Positions 24,922-33,310 of a stretch of DNA of 35,646 nucleotides are shown one piece after another. The notes under the pieces are model-generated. The model did no database searches, had not been told where the DNA came from, and was given only the letters and a program-made list of their open reading frames with translations. The translations under genes and the position numbers were made by a program. Each line of letters starts with the position of its first letter. Within the stretch, counting starts at the first letter, position 1. The stretch spans positions 1 to 35,646 of the forward strand of contig NZ_QUJB01000025.1 of NCBI RefSeq assembly GCF_003480435.1. Direction: 5' to 3'. Origin of the DNA: Clostridium sp. AM30-24. Its GTDB lineage: Bacteria > Bacillota > Clostridia > Lachnospirales > Lachnospiraceae.

Positions 24922-25740
24922 GTGAATTATTTGACTTCATTACTGAAGGAGCTGGTGGCAAAAAGAAAACTGATCTGGGAGCTTTCCAAGGCGGATTTCA
25001 GAAAACGTTTTGTCGGCTCCTATTTTGGCGTTGTCTGGATGTTCATCCAGCCGATCGTCACCGTCCTGATCTACTGGCTCATCTTCGGTCCAATCGGATT
25101 TAAGAGCGCGCCGCCGGTGCCGAACGCCTCATACGTCCAGTGGCTGATTCCGGGCATCGCCCCGTGGTTCTTCTTCTCTGAAGCCTTGAACTGCGGAACG
25201 GGATGCCTTCAGGAGTACAATTATCTGGTAAAAAAAGTAGTATTCAAAGTGGAGATCCTGCCGGTGATCAAGCTGATCTCCTGCCTGTTTGTGCATGTGT
25301 TTTTCATCCTGATCATGTTCTTTGTGTTCCTGATCAGCGGAAAAAAACCGGAACTCTCCTGGATCCAGATCATTTATTACTCCTTTGCCACATCCATGTA
25401 CGCTCTGGCGCTCACGTACCTTACGAGTGCGATCCAGGTATTTTTTAAGGATATGGCGCAGATCGTCAGCATCTGCCTGCAGTTCGGCATGTGGCTGACA
25501 CCGATCATGTACAGCGAGCAGTTATTCCTTGACAAAGGTCTGACGATGGCTCCGATGATCCTGAAGCTGAACCCGTTTTACTATATTGCGGCGGGATACC
25601 GTGACAGCATGCTGACGGGAGACTGGTTTTTCATGCGTCCGACACTGACCGTGTATTTCTGGGCAGTGACCCTGATCACCATGTTAGTGGGACTCAAAGT
25701 ATTCAAGCGGCTCCGTCCGCATTTCTCAGATGTATTGTAG
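24922..25740 (+). CDS. ABC-2 type polysaccharide export permease (Wzm/TagG-like)
   Basis: A 272-residue membrane protein with about six helices, the transmembrane half of a polysaccharide or teichoic-acid ABC exporter. Recognisable features are the N-terminal amphipathic ADFRKRFVGSYFGVVWMFIQP, typical of the Wzm/TagG/RfbA group, and the QFGMWLTPIMYS region. The start is GTG 24922 with GAAAGG upstream. It lies nine bases before its ATPase partner. It exports glycan assembled in the cytoplasm on undecaprenyl phosphate. Confidence 0.93.
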   Translation: MNYLTSLLKELVAKRKLIWELSKADFRKRFVGSYFGVVWMFIQPIVTVLIYWLIFGPIGFKSAPPVPNASYVQWLIPGIAPWFFFSEALNCGTGCLQEYNYLVKKVVFKVEILPVIKLISCLFVHVFFILIMFFVFLISGKKPELSWIQIIYYSFATSMYALALTYLTSAIQVFFKDMAQIVSICLQFGMWLTPIMYSEQLFLDKGLTMAPMILKLNPFYYIAAGYRDSMLTGDWFFMRPTLTVYFWAVTLITMLVGLKVFKRLRPHFSDVL

Positions 25741-25749
25741 GAGGAAACC

Positions 25750-27066
25750 ATGTCTGCCAATGCGATTACAGTAAAAGACGTGACGAAGGTGTACAGACTC
25801 TACGACAAGCCGATCGATCGCCTGAAAGAGTCCTTAAGCCTGACACATAAAAGCTATCACAAGGATTTCTATGCCTTAAATGGTCTCTCCTTCAATGTCG
25901 AAAAAGGTCAGACCGTGGGTATTATCGGAACGAATGGTTCCGGAAAATCAACGATCTTAAAGATCATTACCGGTGTCCTCACACCGACCACAGGCCAGGT
26001 GGACGTGGAGGGAAAGATCTCTGCGCTTCTGGAACTTGGAGCCGGGTTTAATATGGACTACACCGGAATTGAAAATATCTATATGAACGGCACCATGATG
26101 GGGTATTCCCGGAAAGAGATGGATGAAAAGCTGCAGGATATTCTGGATTTTGCGGATATCGGCGATTTTGTCTATCAGCCGGTAAAGACCTACTCCAGCG
26201 GTATGTTCGTCCGTCTCGCGTTTGCCTTAAACATTAACGTGGAGCCGGAGATCCTGATCGTCGATGAGGCACTGTCCGTCGGAGACGTATTCTTTCAGGC
26301 AAAGTGTTACCGGAAAATGGAGGAGATCAAAAAGAGAGGAACCACGATCCTCATGGTAACCCATGATATGGGCAGCATCATCAAATACTGTGACAAGGTT
26401 GTTCTATTAAATAAGGGTGAGTTCATCGCGGAAGGTGAGCCGGGCCATATGGTGGATCTCTATAAGAAGATCCTGGCAAATCAGCTGGATTCCTTAAAGG
26501 AAGAGCTGGAGAGTGACTATTCCGGCGGTATGCTTGGTGATGAGAAAAAGGCAAAAGTGGAGGAATCCCATTCCGACGGATCCCTCATGAAGGATAAGAT
26601 CACGATCAACACGGACCGGACCGAGTACGGTGACGGCCGGGCGGAGATCTTCGATCTGGGACTTTTTGACGCGAGAGGAAATCTGACAAATCTCCTGTTA
26701 AAGGGAGAAATGTTCACGATCAAAGAGCGGATCCGCTTCCATGCGCCGATCAAGTGTCCGATCTTTACCTATACGATCCGTGACAAGAAGGGAACGGATC
26801 TCACCGGAACGAACACCATGTATGAGGGCTGTGACATCAAACCGGTGGGAGACGGCGATGTCTACGATGTTTCCTTTACTCAGAAGATGACACTGCAGGG
26901 CGGCGAGTATCTTCTCTCCATGAGCTGTACCGGCTTCGAAGGCGAGGAACATGTGGTCTACCACCGCCTGTACAATATTGCAAACATTACGGTGATCTCC
27001 AATAAGAATACGGTCGGTGTGTATGACATGGAATCGGAAGTGGAGACATCGCTGACAAAAGCATAA
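25750..27066 (+). CDS. Polysaccharide ABC exporter ATPase with C-terminal glycan-binding domain (Wzt-like)
   Basis: A 438-residue ATPase. The nucleotide-binding domain (about 1-240) has Walker A GTNGSGKST near 60, the signature YSSGMFVRLAFAL near 148, and Walker B ILIVDEALSVGD near 167. The extended start (TKVYRLYDKPIDRLKE) is typical of the TagH/Wzt group. From about 285 to 430 a beta-rich Wzt-C-type domain follows; in known O-antigen exporters it reads the modified end of the glycan before export, which would fit the methyltransferase-like gene that follows. GTAGGAGGAAACC precedes the ATG. It pairs with the permease just upstream. Confidence 0.95.
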   Translation: MSANAITVKDVTKVYRLYDKPIDRLKESLSLTHKSYHKDFYALNGLSFNVEKGQTVGIIGTNGSGKSTILKIITGVLTPTTGQVDVEGKISALLELGAGFNMDYTGIENIYMNGTMMGYSRKEMDEKLQDILDFADIGDFVYQPVKTYSSGMFVRLAFALNINVEPEILIVDEALSVGDVFFQAKCYRKMEEIKKRGTTILMVTHDMGSIIKYCDKVVLLNKGEFIAEGEPGHMVDLYKKILANQLDSLKEELESDYSGGMLGDEKKAKVEESHSDGSLMKDKITINTDRTEYGDGRAEIFDLGLFDARGNLTNLLLKGEMFTIKERIRFHAPIKCPIFTYTIRDKKGTDLTGTNTMYEGCDIKPVGDGDVYDVSFTQKMTLQGGEYLLSMSCTGFEGEEHVVYHRLYNIANITVISNKNTVGVYDMESEVETSLTKA

Positions 27067-27157
27067 GACCAGAACATGGCATTTTGACAGCGGGATCTGT
27101 CTGAAAAGACAGGCAGGATCCGGGGAAAATGTCTGTGACACATAGCGGGAGAAAAAG

Positions 27158-28018
27158 ATGAAGGATTACAGTTATGAACTTCTTGACCTGCTCGAAAAGT
27201 ATAAAGGAGATGCGGAGGCGGCACTGCGGGGAGAAACAAGCCCGTGGTGTCTCTACGCATTTTCTCCGTTAAGGGAAAATCTTTTCGAGTGGCTGGAAAT
27301 GAAAAAAAATGACCGGGTTCTCCAGGTCGGATCCGACTACGGTTCCTGTACCGGGCTCTTTTCGGAGCGCGCCGGTGAGGTGGTCGTTCTGGATCAGCGG
27401 GATGAGAATCTGGAGGTGAACCGGAGAAGACACGGGGAAAAGGAAAATCTCTGCCTGATCCGCGGGGGACTTCCGAGGGCAGATGCAGAGTCTCTTGGGT
27501 GGAAAGAGTACAAGGGAAAAGAACGTGCAGCAGAGGAGCTGGATGCGCTCTATAAAGCTGGATTCGACTACGTGATCCTGCCGTCCATGCTTTCCGCGAC
27601 AGAAAAAAGCGGGGCAGCGGATCTGCTCGAAAGAGCGGCAGCCCTTGTGAGACCGGGAGGAAAACTCTTAGCAGCGGCAGAGAATGAGTCCGGCGTCCGC
27701 TATTTCATGGGAGCGGAACCATTTGAGCACTCCTTCCTGGAGGTGGAGTTCCGCGGCCTGTTTGAGGACTTAAAAGAAAAATTTGGCGGAACCGCAATGC
27801 TCTACTATCCGGTTCCGGACTACCGTTACCCGGCGACTATCTACTCCGACGACTATCTCCCGCAGACCGGAGATGTGACGAACATTTCCGCCCGTCTTGA
27901 CGGACCGGGACTCTGGTTCGGAAACGAGGAGAAAGCCATGGCGAATGCATGCAGAAATGGAGATTTCGCGAAGTTCACGAACTCATTCCTTGGCATGTGG
28001 GAAAAGGGGAAGGCATGA
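27158..28018 (+). CDS. SAM-dependent methyltransferase-like protein
   Basis: A 286-residue protein with a class I methyltransferase-like fold: RVLQVGSDYGSCTGLFSERA resembles motif I, VVVLDQRDENLEVNRRRHG the strand-2 acidic region, FDYVILPSMLS motif IV, and LVRPGGKLLAAAEN the post-IV region. Motif I is Gly-poor (GSDYGS rather than GxGxG), so activity is uncertain. Next to a Wzt with a C-terminal domain, it may modify or cap the chain end (inference). GGGAG precedes the ATG, and its TGA overlaps the ATG of the giant glycosyltransferase (ATGA), giving tight coupling. The 91-base gap before it holds a small GAAA-tetraloop hairpin at 27097-27112. Confidence 0.7.
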   Translation: MKDYSYELLDLLEKYKGDAEAALRGETSPWCLYAFSPLRENLFEWLEMKKNDRVLQVGSDYGSCTGLFSERAGEVVVLDQRDENLEVNRRRHGEKENLCLIRGGLPRADAESLGWKEYKGKERAAEELDALYKAGFDYVILPSMLSATEKSGAADLLERAAALVRPGGKLLAAAENESGVRYFMGAEPFEHSFLEVEFRGLFEDLKEKFGGTAMLYYPVPDYRYPATIYSDDYLPQTGDVTNISARLDGPGLWFGNEEKAMANACRNGDFAKFTNSFLGMWEKGKA

Positions 28019-31000
28019 GACAGATTTTATTTGTAAAATACAACCGGACCAGAGCGGAGCAGTTCCAGCTGAAGACGGAGATCGTGAGGGAGGACGGAGT
28101 TCTCACTGTCGAGAAGACAGCTCTCACGAAAGCCGGCGAGGCGCATATCCGCTCATTCGGGGAAAAATATGAGAAGATCCGCGATCTGAATCCGGCCGTC
28201 CGCTTTTTAAAACCGGAGTGGAAAAAGGATCAGAAGACGGTTTCTTTCCAGTACTTAAACGGTAAGACCGTAGGGGACGCCCTGGGCGAGGCGATCGTCA
28301 TGGGGGAAGTTCCGTATCAGGAACTTGAGAAGGTGATGAACGTCCTGTTCCCGGAAGACCCTGACGAGAAGAAATTTGAGGCAACGCCGGAATTTGAGGC
28401 GGTATTCGGGAAAGTTCCGGAGATCAGCGATCAGGCAGTTTCCGTGTCCAACGTGGACGGACTCTTCGAGAACCTTATGGTCCCGGAAAATGAGAACTGT
28501 ATCTACGGGATCGACTACGAGTGGGTATTTGACTTCCCGATCCCGGAGAAATTCTTAAAATACCGCAATCTCTTATATTTCTACAGACGTTATGAGAAGG
28601 TGCTGAACGTTAAAGAAGAGGAACTCTACGCGCATTTTGGGATTACGGCGGAAGAGCAGGCTGTTTTTGACGGAATGGAAAAGGCGTTCCAGTCCTATGT
28701 CCATGATGCCGGTTCCTTCGGTTACATGAAGCAGTATGAGCAGCCGACAAAGACGGTCGAGTTCCTTTTAGACCGTGAGAGCGAGCTCTACAAGGTAAAA
28801 GACTGGTGTGAGAATTTAAAGCAGGAAATCTCCGAGAAAGATGTCACGATCATGAAACAGCAGGAGGTCCAGCGCCTCACCAACAATCATGTGACGAATC
28901 TTGAGAACATCATCACAAGTCTCAGAAGCGAGAATGCGAGAATGGCGGGAGACCTGCAGTATCTGTCGAAACATGAGGCGATCATGTGGAAAATTCTCCG
29001 GAAATGCCATCACGCTGTGGATAAAGTCATGCCGAAGGGCACGAGAAAGAGAAAGATCGCAGGATATTTCAAGAATACCGTCTTCCATCCGGGAAAATAC
29101 GGAAAGCTGTATTTCACGAAGGACGGACGAAACAGGATCCGTGGAGATTTCAAGATCGGCGCCGGTTACCTGGAACACGGAAAGCTGCACTTTGACTATG
29201 TGGAGCATCCGACCGTTTCCATCGTGATCCCGGTCTACAACCAGATCCACTACACATATGCCTGCCTGCTCTCGATCCTGGAGAACACGAAGGATGTGAC
29301 TTACGAGATCATCATTGCGGATGACGTGTCCACGGATGCAACAAAGGAACTCTCCCTGTACGCGGAGAATCTCGTGATCTGCAGAAACAAGACAAACCAG
29401 GGATTTTTAAGAAACTGCAACCAGGCTGCGAAGGCGGCCCGCGGCAAGTATGTCATGTTCTTAAACAATGACACCCAGGTAACACCGGGCTGGCTTTCCT
29501 CCCTTGTGAACCTGATCGAGTCGGATCCGACGATCGGAATGGTCGGTTCCAAGCTCGTGTACCCGGACGGACGCCTTCAGGAAGCTGGAGGAATTATCTG
29601 GAGCGATGGTTCCGGCTGGAATTATGGCCGTCTCGATGATCCGGAGAAGCCGGAGTACAACTACGTGAAGGATGTGGACTACATCTCCGGCGCGGCGATC
29701 CTGCTCTCGACGGATCTCTGGAAGCAGATCGGTGGCTTTGATGAGCTGTTTGCACCGGCATACTGTGAGGACTCCGATCTTGCATTTGAGGTGAGAAAAG
29801 CCGGATACCGCGTGGTCTACCAGCCGTTATCGAAGGTCATCCACTTTGAGGGCGTCTCCAACGGTACCGATGTAAACGGAACCGGTCTGAAGCGCTATCA
29901 GGTGGAAAACAGTAGGAAATTAAAAGAAAAGTGGGCGGAGGAATTTAAGAAGCAGTCTGTGAATACAGGCAATCCGAACCCATTCCGTGCCCGTGAGAGA
30001 AGCCAGAAGAAGCCGGTGATCCTTGTTGTGGACCACTATGTTCCGACATTTGATAAGGATGCGGGATCCAAGACGACCTATCAGTATCTGAAAATGTTTG
30101 TTAAGATGGGATACTCCGTGAAATTCCTCGGAGACAACTTCCTTCACGAGGAGCCGTACTCGACGACACTCCAGCAGATGGGCGTGGAGATCTTATACGG
30201 ACCGGGATACCAGGCGGGAATCTGGGACTGGCTGACAAAGAATAAGGACGAGATCGATTTTGCGTACCTGAACCGTCCGCATATCGCGATCAAATATATT
30301 GACTTTATCAAGAAGAACACCAATATCAAGGTGATCTACTACGGACATGACCTGCATTTCTTAAGAGAATACCGGGAGTATGAGCTCACCGGCGATATCC
30401 AGAAAAAGCGGGAGTCCGATTACTGGAAATCCATCGAGTTCTCCCTGATGGAGAAGGCAGCGGTATCCTACTATCCGTCTTACGTGGAGGAAGAAGCAAT
30501 CCATGCGATCCATCCGGAGTACAAGATCCGTGCGATCACTGCCTATGTCTACGAGAAGTTCCTGGAGAATATCGACAAGGACTTCGAAAAGAGGGAAGGA
30601 CTGCTGTTTGTCGGTGGATTCGCGCATCCGCCGAATGCTGACGCGGTTCTCTGGTTCGCAAAGGAGATTTTCCCGCTGATCAGACAGAAGCTTGATGTGA
30701 ACTTCTATGTTGTCGGATCCAAGGTGACGGATGAGATCAAGGCGCTTGAGCAGCCGGGAAGCGGTATCATCGTCAAAGGCTTTGTCACAGAGGAAGAGCT
30801 TGCGTCTCTTTATTCCACATCCCGCATCATTGTGGTTCCGCTGCGATACGGCGCCGGTGTCAAGGGCAAGGTCGTTGAGGCCGTCTACAACGGATCTGCC
30901 ATCGTCACCACATCCATCGGCTCTGAGGGAATTCCGGAGGCAGAGCGTGTCATGAAGGTTGCCGACGGACCGGAGGCATTCGCCGACGAGGTAGTGAAGA

Positions 31001-31128
31001 TGTATGAGGATCCGACAGAATGCCGCAGAATGTGCGAGGAGACCCAGAAGTATATCCGAGAATACTTCAGCGTTGAGGCAGCCTGGAAGGTCATCGAGGA
31101 GGACTTTACGCCGGAGAAAAAGAGATAG
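28015..31128 (+). CDS. Three-module glycosyltransferase (kinase-like region, GT2, GT4)
   Basis: A 1037-residue cytoplasmic protein. The N-terminal ~250 residues are not a glycosyltransferase; features such as FQYLNGKTVGDAL and YGIDYEWVFDFPIPEKFLKYR recall sugar-kinase or protein-kinase-like folds, but catalytic residues are not convincing. A coiled coil follows (about 258-322). The GT2 domain (about 400-625) has VSIVIPVYNQ, FLNNDTQVTPGW and the GFDELFAPAYCEDSDLAFEV block. The GT4 domain (about 665-1030) has VILVVDHYVPTFDKDAG, GLLFVGGFAHPPNADAV and VPLRYGAGVKGKVVEAVYNG. Such GT2-GT4 fusions build repeat units of surface polymers with two linkages. The start overlaps the stop of the methyltransferase-like gene. 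The operon seems to end at the hairpin at 31176-31200. Confidence 0.9.
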   Translation: MRQILFVKYNRTRAEQFQLKTEIVREDGVLTVEKTALTKAGEAHIRSFGEKYEKIRDLNPAVRFLKPEWKKDQKTVSFQYLNGKTVGDALGEAIVMGEVPYQELEKVMNVLFPEDPDEKKFEATPEFEAVFGKVPEISDQAVSVSNVDGLFENLMVPENENCIYGIDYEWVFDFPIPEKFLKYRNLLYFYRRYEKVLNVKEEELYAHFGITAEEQAVFDGMEKAFQSYVHDAGSFGYMKQYEQPTKTVEFLLDRESELYKVKDWCENLKQEISEKDVTIMKQQEVQRLTNNHVTNLENIITSLRSENARMAGDLQYLSKHEAIMWKILRKCHHAVDKVMPKGTRKRKIAGYFKNTVFHPGKYGKLYFTKDGRNRIRGDFKIGAGYLEHGKLHFDYVEHPTVSIVIPVYNQIHYTYACLLSILENTKDVTYEIIIADDVSTDATKELSLYAENLVICRNKTNQGFLRNCNQAAKAARGKYVMFLNNDTQVTPGWLSSLVNLIESDPTIGMVGSKLVYPDGRLQEAGGIIWSDGSGWNYGRLDDPEKPEYNYVKDVDYISGAAILLSTDLWKQIGGFDELFAPAYCEDSDLAFEVRKAGYRVVYQPLSKVIHFEGVSNGTDVNGTGLKRYQVENSRKLKEKWAEEFKKQSVNTGNPNPFRARERSQKKPVILVVDHYVPTFDKDAGSKTTYQYLKMFVKMGYSVKFLGDNFLHEEPYSTTLQQMGVEILYGPGYQAGIWDWLTKNKDEIDFAYLNRPHIAIKYIDFIKKNTNIKVIYYGHDLHFLREYREYELTGDIQKKRESDYWKSIEFSLMEKAAVSYYPSYVEEEAIHAIHPEYKIRAITAYVYEKFLENIDKDFEKREGLLFVGGFAHPPNADAVLWFAKEIFPLIRQKLDVNFYVVGSKVTDEIKALEQPGSGIIVKGFVTEEELASLYSTSRIIVVPLRYGAGVKGKVVEAVYNGSAIVTTSIGSEGIPEAERVMKVADGPEAFADEVVKMYEDPTECRRMCEETQKYIREYFSVEAAWKVIEEDFTPEKKR

Positions 31129-31175
31129 GACTTGGCTGTAAAGTCATATATGGAATCGAATATTGTGATAAGACT

Positions 31176-31200
31176 CTGCCGGGAATTTATTTCCCGGCAG
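31176..31200 (+). terminator. Hairpin ending the polysaccharide operon
   Basis: CTGCCGGGAA (31176-31185) pairs perfectly with TTCCCGGCAG (31191-31200) around a 5-nt loop. Only a poor T tract follows, so termination may be partial. Confidence 0.6.
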
Positions 31201-31294
31201 TCTGTTCACATAAACGAAAATTCCGGCAATGATCCGGCAGGTCCGTCGTGCATGGTGTGAAAGCCTGTGGAATGCGGTCGAAAAGGAGAATATA

Positions 31295-31843
31295 GTGAAA
31301 AAAGACATTATTCATGAAAATTCCAACAATCGCAATAAATACATAAATAACGAAAACAGCGGTGAAAAATCCGTGGAACAGGCAGGCGCTGTGCTTCGCG
31401 CGATGACTGTGGATGATATTTCCGCTGTGAAGCAGATCGAACAGACCTGCTTTTCGGATGCCTGGTCTGAAAAGCTCCTCTCTGACCTGCTTGAGAGTGA
31501 GTGGGACGAGGCCTGGGTGCTGACAGATACAGACGGCACCAAGATCGGATACGCGAATTTCCGCTTCCTCGCCGGCGAAGGCGAGCTCATGAGGATCGCA
31601 GTGCTCCCGGAACACAGGGGCTGTGGGGAGTCAAAGAAACTCATGGACCGTCTGGAAATCTCTGCAAAGGAAAAGGAAGCACCAGACCTGACTCTGGAGG
31701 TGCGCGCCGGAAACACACCTGCCATAAACCTTTATAAATCCTATGGTTTTCAGGCGGAGGCTGTGCGGAAAAATTACTATCAGAATCCGGTGGAGGATGC
31801 CCTCATCATGTGGAGACGTTCCGTTCCATCGATTCCCACTTAA
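31295..31843 (+). CDS. rimI: Ribosomal protein S18-alanine N-acetyltransferase-like (RimI)
   Basis: A 182-residue GNAT acetyltransferase. After a polar, Asn-rich leader of about 35 residues the GNAT fold begins (LRAMTVDDISAVKQIEQTCF, with the RimI-typical FSDAWSEKLL). The acetyl-CoA motif is MRIAVLPEHRGCGESKKLM; RGCGES departs from the usual RxxGxG/A by a Ser. YKSYGFQAEAVRKNYY near the C-terminus is typical of RimI. The start is GTG 31295 with AAAAGGAG six bases upstream; an ATG at 31229 has none. In Clostridia rimI usually sits with tsaB/tsaE/tsaD, and tsaD is three genes downstream here. Confidence 0.85.
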   Translation: MKKDIIHENSNNRNKYINNENSGEKSVEQAGAVLRAMTVDDISAVKQIEQTCFSDAWSEKLLSDLLESEWDEAWVLTDTDGTKIGYANFRFLAGEGELMRIAVLPEHRGCGESKKLMDRLEISAKEKEAPDLTLEVRAGNTPAINLYKSYGFQAEAVRKNYYQNPVEDALIMWRRSVPSIPT

Positions 31844-31918
31844 AATCATGAAAATATCCGCTATACTGTAGGGGACTCCGGAAGAGCCGGAGATAAAGAA
31901 GGCGGAGGAAAAGAAACG

Positions 31919-32161
31919 ATGAGAAAATACGGAAAAGATGGCAGGCTGGATTGTGTGATCTGCAACCGCTGTGGGAAAAAACTGGCGGTGAAACATGGGA
32001 TCGTGCGGGAAGGTGTGTTTACATCAGATCACAGATGGGACTTCTTTTCGGAAAAAGACGGGGAGGTCCACCATTTTGACCTGTGCGAGGATTGCTATGA
32101 CGAAATGACAGCGGAGTTCCGAATCCCGGTGGATGTGGAGGATGAGATCGAGCTGCTTTGA
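31919..32161 (+). CDS. Small double-CxxC zinc-ribbon protein
   Basis: An 80-residue protein with two Cys pairs, CNRCGKK near residue 15 and CEDCYDE near 56, enough for one zinc ribbon. Between them lie an acidic/aromatic stretch (SDHRWDFFSEKDGEVHHFDL). I recognise no function, but the length, paired CxxC and conserved-looking ends suggest a real gene. GGAGG lies 11 bases upstream of ATG 31919. A weak promoter-like TATACT is at 31862-31867. It sits between rimI and the RNase Z-like gene. Confidence 0.75.
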   Translation: MRKYGKDGRLDCVICNRCGKKLAVKHGIVREGVFTSDHRWDFFSEKDGEVHHFDLCEDCYDEMTAEFRIPVDVEDEIELL

Positions 32162-32261
32162 AAAATCGGACGGCATGTGGCGGAAGAACCGGAGTGCTGA
32201 TAAAATCAGGTAAGACTTCACAGCAAGAGTGGGGGCATATCCGGGAATCAGTCACCATCAC

Positions 32262-32291
32262 TTGCATATAGCGGCCGCTTTATGGTATGAT
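32262..32291 (+). promoter_or_regulatory. Promoter of the RNase Z-like / tsaD / ispD operon
   Basis: TTGCAT (32262-32267), 18-base spacer, TATGAT (32286-32291). The resulting leader includes the short repeat copy D. Confidence 0.55.
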
Positions 32292-32310
32292 ACGAGCAGA
32301 CTGAAAGATA

Positions 32311-32356
32311 GTAACGATTCAGTGCTGTGATAGGTATAGAACTGCTGAACAGTTAC
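32311..32356 (+). repeat. Dispersed GTAAC/GTTAC repeat, copy D (short form)
   Basis: A 46-bp element with GTAACGATTCAGTG at the left and its inverted relative TGCTGAACAGTTAC at the right; the central hairpin of the longer copies is missing. It lies in the 5' leader of the RNase Z-like gene. Confidence 0.65.
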
Positions 32357-32395
32357 AATGAATTTAGATTTTTCATAGAATGCAGAGGAAAATAC

Positions 32396-33307
32396 ATGTT
32401 AGATATCTGTTTACTGGGGACCGGCGGCATGCAGCCGCTGCCGTACCGCTGGCTTACATCCATGATGGCGCGCTGCGACGGAAGCAACCTGTTGATCGAC
32501 TGTGGTGAGGGAACTCAGATCGCATTAAAAGAAAAGGGATGGAGCCCGAAGCCTGTGGACGTGATCTGCTTTACCCATTATCATGCGGACCATATCAGTG
32601 GGCTTCCGGGATTTCTCCTGACCATGGGAAACGCGGAGCGCACGGAACCGGTACTTCTCGTCGGCCCCAAGGGTCTGGAACGCGTAGTGGGCGCACTGCG
32701 CATGATCGCGCCGGAGCTTCCGTTCCCACTTGTGTTTAAGGAGCTCACGGAGCCGAGAGAAGAATTTCAGGCGGGGCCGTATGTGATCGACGCATTCCGC
32801 GTAAATCATCGTGTAACCTGCTATGGCTACCGGATCACGATCCCGAGAAACGGTAAATTTGATGTAGAGCGGGCGAGAGCTCAGGAGATCCCGCAGAAAT
32901 TCTGGAGCAGACTCCAGAAGGGGGAAACGATCGAGCACGAGGGCAGGATCCTGGTACCGGATATGGTGCTTGGAGAAAAACGTCGCGGAATTTCAGTCAC
33001 CTACACGACCGACACGCGTCCGGTCCCGGCGATTGCGGAATATGCCGCGGCCAATGACCTCTTTATCTGCGAGGGCATGTACGGCGAAAAAGAGAAGATC
33101 GCCAATGCCCGGGAGAATAAACATATGATGTTTCAGGAGGCGGCAAAGCTCGGCAAAGAGGCGAACCCGAGGGAGATGTGGCTGACCCATTACAGCCCGT
33201 CTTTAATGCATCCGGAGGAATATTTAAACGAGATCCGGGAAATCTTCCCGAAAATTAAGACTGCCCGCGACGGCTGGTCTGCTGAACTTGGATTTGATGA
33301 GGATTAA
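32396..33307 (+). CDS. Ribonuclease Z-like metallo-beta-lactamase hydrolase
   Basis: A 303-residue MBL-fold protein of the ELAC/RNase Z group, which trims tRNA 3' ends. LLGTGGMQPLPYRWLTS opens the protein, LLIDCGEGTQIAL follows, and the metal motif THYHADHISGLPG has HYHADH at 61-66. Later markers YTTDTRPVPAI and LTHYSP fit the family. RNase Z is expected to matter here because the tRNA genes in this window encode no CCA. ATG 32396 has GAGGAAA upstream; the longer frame from 32327 overlaps repeat copy D and lacks a ribosome site. The stop is three bases before tsaD. Confidence 0.88.
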   Translation: MLDICLLGTGGMQPLPYRWLTSMMARCDGSNLLIDCGEGTQIALKEKGWSPKPVDVICFTHYHADHISGLPGFLLTMGNAERTEPVLLVGPKGLERVVGALRMIAPELPFPLVFKELTEPREEFQAGPYVIDAFRVNHRVTCYGYRITIPRNGKFDVERARAQEIPQKFWSRLQKGETIEHEGRILVPDMVLGEKRRGISVTYTTDTRPVPAIAEYAAANDLFICEGMYGEKEKIANARENKHMMFQEAAKLGKEANPREMWLTHYSPSLMHPEEYLNEIREIFPKIKTARDGWSAELGFDED

Positions 33308-33310
33308 GAA

